Part shown: positions 13,571-21,394 of the stretch, in pieces
Position numbering within the stretch: the first letter of the stretch is position 1
Layout: every line of letters begins with the position of its first letter
NCBI GenBank assembly: GCA_017480385.1
Contig: JAFVAT010000016.1
Span: 1-35,373, forward strand
Length of the DNA stretch: 35,373 nt
Origin: Alphaproteobacteria bacterium
GTDB lineage: Bacteria > Pseudomonadota > Alphaproteobacteria > CAAGCB01 > CAG-977
Reading direction: 5' to 3'
Translations under genes and position numbers: made by a program
The notes under the pieces: model-generated
Told to the model about the DNA's origin: nothing
Database searches by the model: none
What the model saw: the letters and a program-made list of their open reading frames with translations, nothing else

Positions 13571-15940
13571 ATGAAAAAGTATGGGCACAGAGTTCAATTA
13601 TCTCTTTTATGGCTGCTTTTGGCGGTATGCATTTTTTCGGTCTTGCCTCGGTCTGCTTCGGCAGCAATGTTGGAAACCATAACGTATGCCGGTCAAGGGG
13701 AAGAAGAAGACATTAATTGCGAGTATGATGTTGGCAAGTACCGGGCAAAGCAATGGTGGAAAAAGCCTTTAGATGCGGTTTTGGATACTTCTGTCCAAGT
13801 CGGAGACTCGGTCTTTGACAGTATAGGTTCCAGTGTTGTGGGGCTGGTCTGTGTGGGCGGTGGTTTGTGGCTCGCCGTTTTTTCGATAAAAGTTCTGGGA
13901 GGTATGGTAGAATCCGATCCGCTGGAAAATCTGACAAAAGTCGGCGGGTTAATGCTTCGAATAGGGATTGCTGCGGCCTTGCTGAAAAACAGATCGTTTT
14001 TCTTTGGGTATTTCCTTTCGCCGATCATTGAGGCGGGCGCCGGATTTGTGGACAGCGGCAATGCTGTGAGTGTGGCTGGCGGTCTTAGCGGAGCGGCTAG
14101 CACGCTAAAGGGAATGGCTATTGATATTCATGATACGATAGTGCCGATACAAGCCGGCGGTGATTATTTGCAGTGTTTGTCTCAAATCCATGAGCTTAGT
14201 GTGCCTATAATAGGTAAATATTTATTGACTTTCCAGGATCCCGGGGCTTGGTCTGCCGGTTGCGCCTTTTTGGTTGTCGGCTGGCTTTTGATAATAGCTT
14301 TTCCTATTTTGCTCATGGATGCGGGGTTCCGTTTGGGAATTACGGCGGCTTTATGCCCTCTGTTTATCGCGGCTTGGGTGTTTCAGTCAACCCGCGATTA
14401 TACAAAAAAAGGCGTGAACGCAGTTTTAAATATTGCATTTGTTTTTATGATGATAAAACTTTCATCAAAATTTGCGGTTGAATTAGTGAAAGGAGCTACG
14501 GGACTTGATCAGTTGAATAATGGACAACCGGATGATCCGACGCATTTTGTTTGTACTTTCCGTTCTTATCACTTCGGTGGGTCTGATGATTCGTGCAGTC
14601 CGGCTGATAAGGAACACGGGGGTATAACGCTTATATTTATCTGTGCTGTTTGTACTGCATATGGTATTTATTTGATGCGTGAAGCGGCTAATACATTGGC
14701 GAACTATTTCTCGGACACCTCGTTTAGCAATGATACGGCGTTCCAGGCGGCTAAAGGCGGTATGACAGCTCCGATCAACTTCGCGAATACGGGCATCAAT
14801 ATGGCTCATGACACGAAAAGCGCTTTAGGCAAAACAATGGTCGGAAAAGCGGTTGGTAAGGCGGCCAATAAAGTAGGGGCTATTGCTGCCAAGCCATTTC
14901 AGGCTGCTGGCCGTGCGATTGCCCGTCCCTTTAAAAAAGCGGGCAATAGAATAAAAGGCCGTGCTCAACAGTTGCAGAATAAAGCGAAAAGCGATGTTAA
15001 GCAATTCAGCAATAATGTAAAACAAAGATTTAAAGATCGTTTTAGTAGCAATAATAGTAATTCGGCTTCTTCTCAGCCTCCTACGCCGAATGCTAAAAGA
15101 GATCCGAAAACCAATGATTGGGTTTCCACGCATACGAACAAAGATGGCAGCTCTGTGGAGACCCGTATGAATGATCAGGGGCAACGGACCAGCGTGACTA
15201 AACGAAATGCCGCAGGACAAGTAACTTCACGTGATCAATTCGATTCAAAAGGCAATCAGTCCGGTCATTATGAAGCAACGTATGATTCCAAGGGGCAGAA
15301 AACGAGTGAATATCAGTTTGATAAAAGCGGGTCTACTCAAAGGACGTTTAAAGATGGTCAGATGACGCGTGAGAAAGTCAAAGACCATGCAAAAGGAACG
15401 GAGACTGATACAAGCTATAATAAAGACGGTAAAAAGATACGCCAGTCTATTTCCGCCGGCGGAAAAAAGACAACCATGGACTTTGATGAAAAAGAACAGG
15501 TGTCGCGTAAAGAAACGGTAGATCGTGATGGAACCAAAACAACGGATACCTTTACGCGTGGGAATAATGGTAAGCTGGTCGAAAGTACTACTGTAAAAGA
15601 AAATCCGGATGGTTCGTCTGAGCGGACGGATTGGCAGCATGATGCTGATGGCAAGAGAGCGGCCGGGTTGAAAACGGTTACCAACTCAAAAGGAGAGGAA
15701 GGGGCAACGCTGATGGTTGATGGAAATGGCAACAGACCTAAAGGAATGCCTGCCTCTGCGGTATACAATCCAAAAGATCAAACTTGGGCGACCTCTTATA
15801 CGGATAAGAAAACGGGAGAAAATACCAGGACTGTAATGGATCGCAATGGTCAGAGACAAAGTGTTACAAAGACTAGTAAAGATGGCAGAATAACTTCTCA
15901 GACACAATTTAAAGACGGAAATCCGATAATAACTCCGTAA
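13571..15940 (+). CDS. TrbL/VirB6-like T4SS membrane protein with RHS-like C-terminal tail
   Basis: This 789-residue protein has a Sec signal peptide (MKKYGHRVQLSLLWLLLAVC..., predicted cut after ASA31). A polytopic core (about 80-400) includes GSSVVGLVCVGGGLWLAVFS and DPLENLTKVGGLMLRIGIAA, as in its two downstream paralogues, followed by MDAGFRLGITAALCPLFIAA. This is the TrbL/VirB6 inner-membrane channel fold. A Lys/Ala-rich region (about 420-500) leads to a hydrophilic tail (about 515-789). The tail is built from repeats such as DGSSVETRMNDQGQRTSVTK, resembling YD/RHS repeats with the 'DxxGxxT' rhythm. Such tails are not typical of VirB6, although Rickettsiales VirB6-like proteins are also extended. 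Unlike the other two it lacks the CWxC motif. Confidence 0.75.
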   Translation: MKKYGHRVQLSLLWLLLAVCIFSVLPRSASAAMLETITYAGQGEEEDINCEYDVGKYRAKQWWKKPLDAVLDTSVQVGDSVFDSIGSSVVGLVCVGGGLWLAVFSIKVLGGMVESDPLENLTKVGGLMLRIGIAAALLKNRSFFFGYFLSPIIEAGAGFVDSGNAVSVAGGLSGAASTLKGMAIDIHDTIVPIQAGGDYLQCLSQIHELSVPIIGKYLLTFQDPGAWSAGCAFLVVGWLLIIAFPILLMDAGFRLGITAALCPLFIAAWVFQSTRDYTKKGVNAVLNIAFVFMMIKLSSKFAVELVKGATGLDQLNNGQPDDPTHFVCTFRSYHFGGSDDSCSPADKEHGGITLIFICAVCTAYGIYLMREAANTLANYFSDTSFSNDTAFQAAKGGMTAPINFANTGINMAHDTKSALGKTMVGKAVGKAANKVGAIAAKPFQAAGRAIARPFKKAGNRIKGRAQQLQNKAKSDVKQFSNNVKQRFKDRFSSNNSNSASSQPPTPNAKRDPKTNDWVSTHTNKDGSSVETRMNDQGQRTSVTKRNAAGQVTSRDQFDSKGNQSGHYEATYDSKGQKTSEYQFDKSGSTQRTFKDGQMTREKVKDHAKGTETDTSYNKDGKKIRQSISAGGKKTTMDFDEKEQVSRKETVDRDGTKTTDTFTRGNNGKLVESTTVKENPDGSSERTDWQHDADGKRAAGLKTVTNSKGEEGATLMVDGNGNRPKGMPASAVYNPKDQTWATSYTDKKTGENTRTVMDRNGQRQSVTKTSKDGRITSQTQFKDGNPIITP

Positions 15941-16029
15941 TGTGATGAGTTAAAACTGTATTCTTTATCTGAACTGATTAAGAAAAGGGCAAAAGATATA
16001 TAGAAAGCAAAGAAACGCTAAAAATCATA

Positions 16030-16056
16030 AAGAACGTTTTTTATTGAAACGTTCTT
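16030..16056 (+). promoter_or_regulatory. Perfect hairpin between the first and second VirB6-like genes
   Basis: AAGAACGTTT (16030-16039) and AAACGTTCTT (16047-16056) form a 10-bp perfect stem with a seven-base loop, 56 bases before the next ATG. There is no T-tract on the plus strand, so an mRNA processing/stability element or attenuator is as likely as a terminator. Confidence 0.45.
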
Positions 16057-16111
16057 CGGGAAAGATGAAGAAAGTTGAAAAAGATATAACAAATAACTTG
16101 GGAATACGAAG

Positions 16112-18313
16112 ATGGTAAAAGCATACATCTCATTTTTAAAACGATTTAAGATCACACGAATTGTGTGTATGCTTTTGCTCGTGTTTTCTGTCGCGGCTTT
16201 GACCGGGTGCCATAATGAAGATGTGGAAATAGATGGTGATGGTTCTGAAGCTGCAGCGGCGGAACAGTCCTTAAAGGGGTGCTGGACATGTTCTATGTTC
16301 CAGACAGCTTTTGAGGCGGCCAATAATATGACTCGGACGATTGTTCCCACTGTAGCCAGAAGTGCTGTGTCTTTGGTGGCTGTCGGATATGGATTGTGGT
16401 TGGCAATTTTTATTTTAAAGCAGATCAGTTCTATGCAGGAACCTGATGCAGGGGAGTTTTGGAAAGCTCTGGCTGTGCAATCATTTTGGGCGGCGATGGG
16501 GGCGGCTTTGCTGCGGGATTTGGCCGGCGGTGGATTAGGATCTGCTTTAACTTCTTTTGCGGAACCGGTTTTTACAGGGTTTGTTGATGCCGGGTTAACG
16601 GTTGTATCGTCTTCCGGTACGAATATTCCTTGCGGACCGACGGGAAATGCTGAAACCAGTATGCTTTGTTTGGTTCGGGCACTGCAGGAAAAATTGAATT
16701 TTGGCACAGGAATTTCTTTGTTGGCGATAATGTCCCCTACCGGTTTTATTGCGATTTTTGTTGCATTGATCGTTTTTATCGTTTCAACGATTATGATGGT
16801 TTGGTTCCCGATTTTACTTTTGGACTGCGTTTTCAGATATGGAATGGCTGTCAGTATGCTGCCTTTGGCGGTTACGGCATACGTTTTTAAACCGACACGG
16901 AATTTTACCGGAAAAGTTGCTACAGCGTTTATGGAAATAGGCTTTGCCGTAATGGGAATGTGTGCTTTCTCTGCATGCTCTGTTCAAATTATGGGGGCAT
17001 ACATTGATCGTTTCCTTCCATTCGTTCAAAATCCTCTGTTCTTTTTAACGAATCTGGAAGCTTTAGAACAGGTTTTATGCGGTCCGGGCATTACGGGACT
17101 GTTGTTCCTCTCCTTTTTCTTGATTTTATTTGCTGAGGTTATTTTTGATTTCATGAACGCCCTTTCGGGAGGAGTTGGAGGAATAGGCGGTGGAGTCCGA
17201 GGAGCAGTAGCCGGCCTTAAGGCCACAAAGAACGGTGCTAAGAAAATTGCGAATTTTGGCATTAATAGAGTCCAACGCATGAAAGACCGTCGCGCTGCTA
17301 GAGATATGGCCAAACATCAGGCGGCATATAATGCTGATGTCGCAAAGCATAATGGCGGTGGTAATACGAATAGCGGTACTCTACAGAATGCCAGTGGCAA
17401 TGGTTCCGGCAACAGCAATAACAGCAATGCTTCCGGCGGCAATTCCGGCAACAGCAATAACAGCAATGCTTCCGGCGGTAATTCCGGAAACAACACCAAT
17501 AACAGCAATAATTCCGGCAACAGCAATAACAGCAATGCTTCCGGCGGCAATTCCGGCAACAGCAATAACAGCAATGCTTCCGGCGGCAATTCCGGCAACA
17601 GCAATAACAGCAATAATTCCGGCGGTAATTCCGGCAACAGCAATAACAGCAATAATTCCGGCGGTAATTCCGGCAACAGCAATAACAGTAATAGTTCCGA
17701 CGGTAATTCCGGTGGTGCATCCAACTCTGCCGAAGCGGCGGCAGGGCGCTTACAGGATCGTGGTTATTTAAATCAGGACGCTAATGGTTCCGGTGATAAT
17801 TCCGGCAACAGCAATAACAGTAACAATTCCGGCGGCAACAATGGTGGCAATAACTCTTCCGGGGCTGACTCGAACAACGGAAATGATTCATCAAATAATG
17901 CTGGAAGCAACAACAGTAATGGAAACAGTAATCCTCCCAGTTATCATGAATTAAGCGATGAAGGCAAGAAGTATATGCGTGCGGCAGAACGCTTGCAGGA
18001 TCGTGGTTACTTGGCTCAGGGCGCTGATGGCAAAATGCATGCAACTCAGGCTTATGATCAGTTGATGAGACGCCCGACAGGACCGTTTAAGGGCATTAAA
18101 CGGTTGGCCATGGGATTGGAAAACTTGAAACAAGATTACTCTGAATCCGCGATGGAGCAAAGCGCTGCCCGCCATAGACATGGAATTGATGATGGAGGTA
18201 ATCCCGAAAATGTTTTGAGTTCACGTGATGCTGCTTACGACGCAGACAATCCCAATAAGAATGTTTTGAAGGAAGGGGATTTTAATCCTGATGTCGTTTT
18301 GCCGGAGAAGTAA
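16112..18313 (+). CDS. TrbL/VirB6-like T4SS lipoprotein with Asn/Ser/Gly repeat tail
   Basis: This 733-residue protein has a lipoprotein signal ending in a clear lipobox, VAALTGC, with C33 as the lipidation site. A C57-W-T-C60 motif (GCWTCSMFQTAFEAANNMTR) is followed by a polytopic TrbL/VirB6 core to about residue 350: AVSLVAVGYGLWLAIFILKQ and LLDCVFRYGMAVSMLPLAVT. The linker after about 400 is NSGNSNNSNASGG-type repeats (about 430-610). The segment RLQDRGYL occurs twice, near 548 and 630, suggesting a duplicated short module. The C-terminus is soluble. A lipidated VirB6-like protein is unusual and would be tethered at the periplasmic face or outer membrane. The CWxC pair is shared with the 18547 paralogue. 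Confidence 0.72.
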   Translation: MVKAYISFLKRFKITRIVCMLLLVFSVAALTGCHNEDVEIDGDGSEAAAAEQSLKGCWTCSMFQTAFEAANNMTRTIVPTVARSAVSLVAVGYGLWLAIFILKQISSMQEPDAGEFWKALAVQSFWAAMGAALLRDLAGGGLGSALTSFAEPVFTGFVDAGLTVVSSSGTNIPCGPTGNAETSMLCLVRALQEKLNFGTGISLLAIMSPTGFIAIFVALIVFIVSTIMMVWFPILLLDCVFRYGMAVSMLPLAVTAYVFKPTRNFTGKVATAFMEIGFAVMGMCAFSACSVQIMGAYIDRFLPFVQNPLFFLTNLEALEQVLCGPGITGLLFLSFFLILFAEVIFDFMNALSGGVGGIGGGVRGAVAGLKATKNGAKKIANFGINRVQRMKDRRAARDMAKHQAAYNADVAKHNGGGNTNSGTLQNASGNGSGNSNNSNASGGNSGNSNNSNASGGNSGNNTNNSNNSGNSNNSNASGGNSGNSNNSNASGGNSGNSNNSNNSGGNSGNSNNSNNSGGNSGNSNNSNSSDGNSGGASNSAEAAAGRLQDRGYLNQDANGSGDNSGNSNNSNNSGGNNGGNNSSGADSNNGNDSSNNAGSNNSNGNSNPPSYHELSDEGKKYMRAAERLQDRGYLAQGADGKMHATQAYDQLMRRPTGPFKGIKRLAMGLENLKQDYSESAMEQSAARHRHGIDDGGNPENVLSSRDAAYDADNPNKNVLKEGDFNPDVVLPEK
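17398..17850. repeat. 39-bp tandem repeats encoding NSGNSNNSNASGG units
   Basis: About eight to ten copies of a 39-bp unit (AATTCCGGCAACAGCAATAA...) encode 13-residue Asn/Ser/Gly repeats within the second VirB6-like gene; some units are shortened in whole codons. The near-identity of copies indicates slippage or recombination. A Cys/Tyr-rich frame on the opposite strand is a by-product. Confidence 0.85.
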
Positions 18314-18331
18314 TGGGCGGAGGTAAATGAA

Positions 18332-18550
18332 ATGTCGAGGCTGCAGCAATATCTTCTGTTCGGTGTCATCGTTTTTTTGGTCCAATTTACATCACTCGGA
18401 CATTTGTTGCAGTCGGCTTCCTTTTTAAACGTTATGTTGGGAATAATCGGGTGTTTATTGGTGATCGCAGTATTGATAACTGTACGGACAACAAAAAAAA
18501 GAAAAAGAGGATATAAGGATCCTGTAAATAAAAGAGGAGCTGACGCATGA
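18332..18550 (+). CDS. Small two-span membrane protein between VirB6-like genes
   Basis: This 72-residue protein starts MSRLQQYLLFGVIVFLVQFT with GGAGG about 11 bases before the ATG. There are two hydrophobic segments (about 6-22 and 33-52, MLGIIGCLLVIAVLITVRT) and a very basic C-terminus (KKRKRGYKDPVNKRGADA). The size and two-span topology recall small T4SS subunits such as VirB3 or VirB2-like pilins, but there is no signal peptide and no sequence match I can claim. The stop overlaps the start of the next VirB6-like gene (ATGA at 18547-18550), so translation is coupled. Confidence 0.65.
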   Translation: MSRLQQYLLFGVIVFLVQFTSLGHLLQSASFLNVMLGIIGCLLVIAVLITVRTTKKRKRGYKDPVNKRGADA

Positions 18551-20109
18551 AGAAGCTATTTTCAAAACAACTATATATACGACTGTTGCTTGTTGTCGGC
18601 CTTTTCTTTGTTTCCTCTTCATCCGTTTTTGCTTCAGCTCAGCAAGACGCAATAGATAAATATTGTGATACATGGGATGTTAATATTGAGGATTATTCGG
18701 GGCAGGAACATTGTTGGTCCTGTGAAATATTCGTTTTGTTGTTTGATTCGGCGAATATGGTTGCGGGCTTGACGAACAGTGCTTTAGGTGATGGTGCTAA
18801 AGGTATTGTTGCGGTAGGGGGAGGATTATGGTTTGCATTTTATACCTTGATGTTCTTCAGTAATGTCGGCGGTCTTTCGGATCCAATGGAATATTTAACG
18901 AAGATCGGTTCTATTATGCTTCGCATTGGCATTGCCGGCGTATTTTTATCCGGCGGGGCTTCTATGGCCTTTGATTATATTATCAGCCCTGTTTTAACCA
19001 GTGGAGCAAAATTGGCAAATATAGCTTTAAATGCCAGCGGTCACCTGCCTGTTACATTGCCTAATGATGTGGCAAGTCCGGCAACGGATATGTACAATAA
19101 AATGAAAGAGTGGAAAGAAAAGGACGCGGATTCTATCGCGGCCAAATTTGCGGCTGCGGCAACGGCGCCGATTTTTGGAAACGCTCCCTCCGCGGCAATT
19201 TCCGGACCTATGGGGGACGGGGTCAGAAGCGCATTGAAACAAATGATTGCCGCAATGGCTTCCGGCATGGCTCAAGCACAGGCAATTGCTCAGGGATTGC
19301 GGTGTGGCGCGGCTTTTTATTGGCACGTGGATCTGTATTTTATTGAATGGTTTTTTCCTAATCCGTTAATGGCTTTCGTTGGAATGTGGCTGGGGTGTGT
19401 GTTTTGGGGTATCTCCGTAATGTTCTGTTTCGCAATGCTGGACGTTATTTTCCGTATCGGATTATTGGTCAGTATGCTGCCGATTTTCATTGCGGCATGG
19501 GTGTTCCCGATAACGTCTCAATTCGCTCAATCGGCATGGAAAATGTTTTTAAACACTGTTATGGTGTTTTTTGTGACGGGACTGACGGCATCATTCATTG
19601 TTGTTTTGGTGGAAAATGCGTGGGATATTAATCCCGGCGAAACGTCATCTTTTATGGCAGAGATGAAGGCGAGTCATTATACTGATGCGTGGGAACAGTT
19701 ATTTGAGCAGGGTTTTGTAGCGGGACTGGGAACACTATTGTTGGTAAGTGCTGTCGCATGGTGGGGGTGGCTTATGGCTCCTAAATCAGATGAAACAGCC
19801 AAAAAATTTGTTGGCGGGTCGTTTTCTTCCAGTGTTGCGATAAAAGCGATTAAGAAGTTGATTAATTTTATTATAGACGCTGTTATGTTTGTTTTAACGA
19901 TTGTTACCATGGGAATGGGCGCCTGTATGTATTTCTTCAAGGTTGCCAGAACAATGGCGGATGCCTTGGATAAAGTTCAAAAGCTTAGGGAAATAGAGCA
20001 AAAGATTAAAGAAACGCGTAAAAAGTTGCAAAAGATGCGGAAAATACAGGATAAAATGAAAAAAGTGCAAAAGGGAGTACATGATGCTACTGATAAGATT
20101 GGCGGGTAA
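18547..20109 (+). CDS. TrbL/VirB6-like T4SS membrane protein
   Basis: This 520-residue protein has a Sec signal peptide (hydrophobic 11-28, cut after ASA31). A C56-W-S-C59 motif (HCWSCEIFVLLFDSANMVAG) precedes GIVAVGGGLWFAFYTLMFFS and DPMEYLTKIGSIMLRIGIAG. The later polytopic part has FCFAMLDVIFRIGLLVSMLP and FIAAWVFPITSQFAQSAWKM. The C-terminus (about 475-520) is a Lys-rich coiled coil (LDKVQKLREIEQKIKETRKK). This is the most compact and probably the archetypal member of the trio; the others add long tails. A terminator follows at 20134-20164, closing the plus-strand VirB6 operon. The CWxC cysteines could form a periplasmic disulfide or metal site. Confidence 0.75.
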   Translation: MKKLFSKQLYIRLLLVVGLFFVSSSSVFASAQQDAIDKYCDTWDVNIEDYSGQEHCWSCEIFVLLFDSANMVAGLTNSALGDGAKGIVAVGGGLWFAFYTLMFFSNVGGLSDPMEYLTKIGSIMLRIGIAGVFLSGGASMAFDYIISPVLTSGAKLANIALNASGHLPVTLPNDVASPATDMYNKMKEWKEKDADSIAAKFAAAATAPIFGNAPSAAISGPMGDGVRSALKQMIAAMASGMAQAQAIAQGLRCGAAFYWHVDLYFIEWFFPNPLMAFVGMWLGCVFWGISVMFCFAMLDVIFRIGLLVSMLPIFIAAWVFPITSQFAQSAWKMFLNTVMVFFVTGLTASFIVVLVENAWDINPGETSSFMAEMKASHYTDAWEQLFEQGFVAGLGTLLLVSAVAWWGWLMAPKSDETAKKFVGGSFSSSVAIKAIKKLINFIIDAVMFVLTIVTMGMGACMYFFKVARTMADALDKVQKLREIEQKIKETRKKLQKMRKIQDKMKKVQKGVHDATDKIGG

Positions 20110-20133
20110 ATGTTGTTTCCGTTTACTGATGAT

Positions 20134-20164
20134 AAAAAACTCCGTCTTAGGGCGGAGTTTTTTT
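20134..20164 (+). terminator. Rho-independent terminator of the VirB6 operon
   Basis: AAAAAACTCCG (20134-20144) pairs with CGGAGTTTTTT (20153-20163) around a short loop, and the run of seven T's continues to 20164. It lies 25 bases after the third VirB6-like gene and is symmetrical enough to work in both directions. Confidence 0.85.
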
Positions 20165-20275
20165 ATTGGTTTTTATTTTTGCATGCCGGGTGTTGTAATT
20201 TTTTTTGAAAACAGCTATAAAAAGAAAGGCTGGTGATTTTCTCGGCTTGTTGTTGACAGTTAAAGGATAATGTGA

Positions 20276-21271
20276 ATGGAAGAGATTATCTTTCCGAATC
20301 AGATTCGTATGTATCGTCGCGTGCGCGGTCGCTCTATGCAGGAATTGGCTGATTTTTTAGGGGTCAGTCTTTCTGCTGTCAGTAAAATCGAAAAGGGCTA
20401 CAGGCGCATAGATCAGGAACAGTTGGTTCGTATTGCTGAATTTTTGGATTGTCCTTTGCAGGAAATTTTTGTGAACGAAGCCAGCTCTCAGCCCGATGTT
20501 GTTCAGGCTTGGCGTCGGGAACAGGAACGCCGTAACCGTGTGAATGAGCGCTGTGGTTTAAAAATGCTGGGGGCAGGGCTGCGTTATATTCGCGGTCAGA
20601 AAAATCTGACTTTGGCAGATGTGGCCGACGGGTCCGATTTGACCCTTTCTGTGTATCATCGGATTGAAATGGGACAGCGCGAGGTTTCCGAAGATGAAAT
20701 TTCCAGAATAGCCCGTGCTTTGGGATATACAAATGATGAGCTGCAGAAGCAGATTTATGATTTGGATAAGGCCGGCGCGCTGGAAGAATTTATTCAGAGA
20801 AACGATGCGCGTTATCGTACGGTTGCCGGTGTCAAAACGGGGTATCCGGAATTGCCAGTGTCCAAAGCTGCCGGATTGAAGCAAGAGCGGCAGGACGTTG
20901 TTTTGCAGGTCTATGGTCAGGCGGGTGAGAATGGTTCTGTTATTATTGACCGTCAGACGCCGTTAGGAACGGTTAATTGTTCTGCCGGAGCGGTAAATCC
21001 GATGTCGTCTTATGCTGTATCGCTTTGTACGCGTCGTTTGGGAAATTTATTGCCGGCACGCTCCATTCTTATAGTTGATCCGACAAAAATGGTTGGATTG
21101 GGAGATATTGCCGTTATGTATATGAATGATACAGAAGCCCGTTTAATCAGCGTCCGTGAAGACATTGACGGCAAGCTGTTCGGTGTTTTGTGGAATCCGG
21201 AAGAAAAAATCGAAATTTCCGAAGATAAGGCGTCGGCCCTGCATCGTGTCGTTCAAATTCAACTGCCGTAA
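20276..21271 (+). CDS. Double helix-turn-helix regulator with S24-like C-terminal domain
   Basis: This 331-residue protein has two XRE-type HTH domains: residues about 8-62 (GRSMQELADFLGVSLSAVSK, then IEKGYRRIDQEQLVRIAEFL) and about 100-155 (KNLTLADVADGSDLTLSVYH, then RIEMGQREVSEDEISRIARA). The C-terminal part (about 200-330) has ARSILIVDPTKMVGLGDIAV and LFGVLWNPEEKIEIS, resembling the S24/LexA sensor fold, but no Ser-Met dyad is visible, so no self-cleavage is expected. It sits between the VirB6 operon and the 1510-residue protein, so it probably regulates the T4SS locus. The ATG at 20276 follows AAAGGA. Two tandem HTH units in one chain are uncommon and suggest recognition of long or asymmetric operators. 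Confidence 0.75.
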   Translation: MEEIIFPNQIRMYRRVRGRSMQELADFLGVSLSAVSKIEKGYRRIDQEQLVRIAEFLDCPLQEIFVNEASSQPDVVQAWRREQERRNRVNERCGLKMLGAGLRYIRGQKNLTLADVADGSDLTLSVYHRIEMGQREVSEDEISRIARALGYTNDELQKQIYDLDKAGALEEFIQRNDARYRTVAGVKTGYPELPVSKAAGLKQERQDVVLQVYGQAGENGSVIIDRQTPLGTVNCSAGAVNPMSSYAVSLCTRRLGNLLPARSILIVDPTKMVGLGDIAVMYMNDTEARLISVREDIDGKLFGVLWNPEEKIEISEDKASALHRVVQIQLP

Positions 21272-21291
21272 ACAGAAATTCAAAAATAAAA

Positions 21292-21326
21292 ATACCGCAG
21301 ATTAAAGATATATTAATCTGCGGTAT
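21292..21326. terminator. 13-bp perfect hairpin downstream of the regulator
   Basis: ATACCGCAGATTA (21292-21304) and TAATCTGCGGTAT (21314-21326) form a perfect stem with a nine-base loop, 20 bases after the regulator stop and 68 before the next ATG. No T-tract follows, so it may be a weak terminator, an mRNA stabiliser or an operator for the adjacent regulator. Confidence 0.45.
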
Positions 21327-21394
21327 CGTAGTATCATGCTGAGTATCCTTGTATGCCGTAAGGATATGTATGCTTTTGCCTGCGTGGAGAAGAA

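Noticed and set aside
17298-17724. Cys/Tyr-rich and Leu/Pro-rich minus-strand frames
   Set aside because: Antisense by-products of the Asn/Ser/Gly repeat DNA in the second VirB6-like gene.
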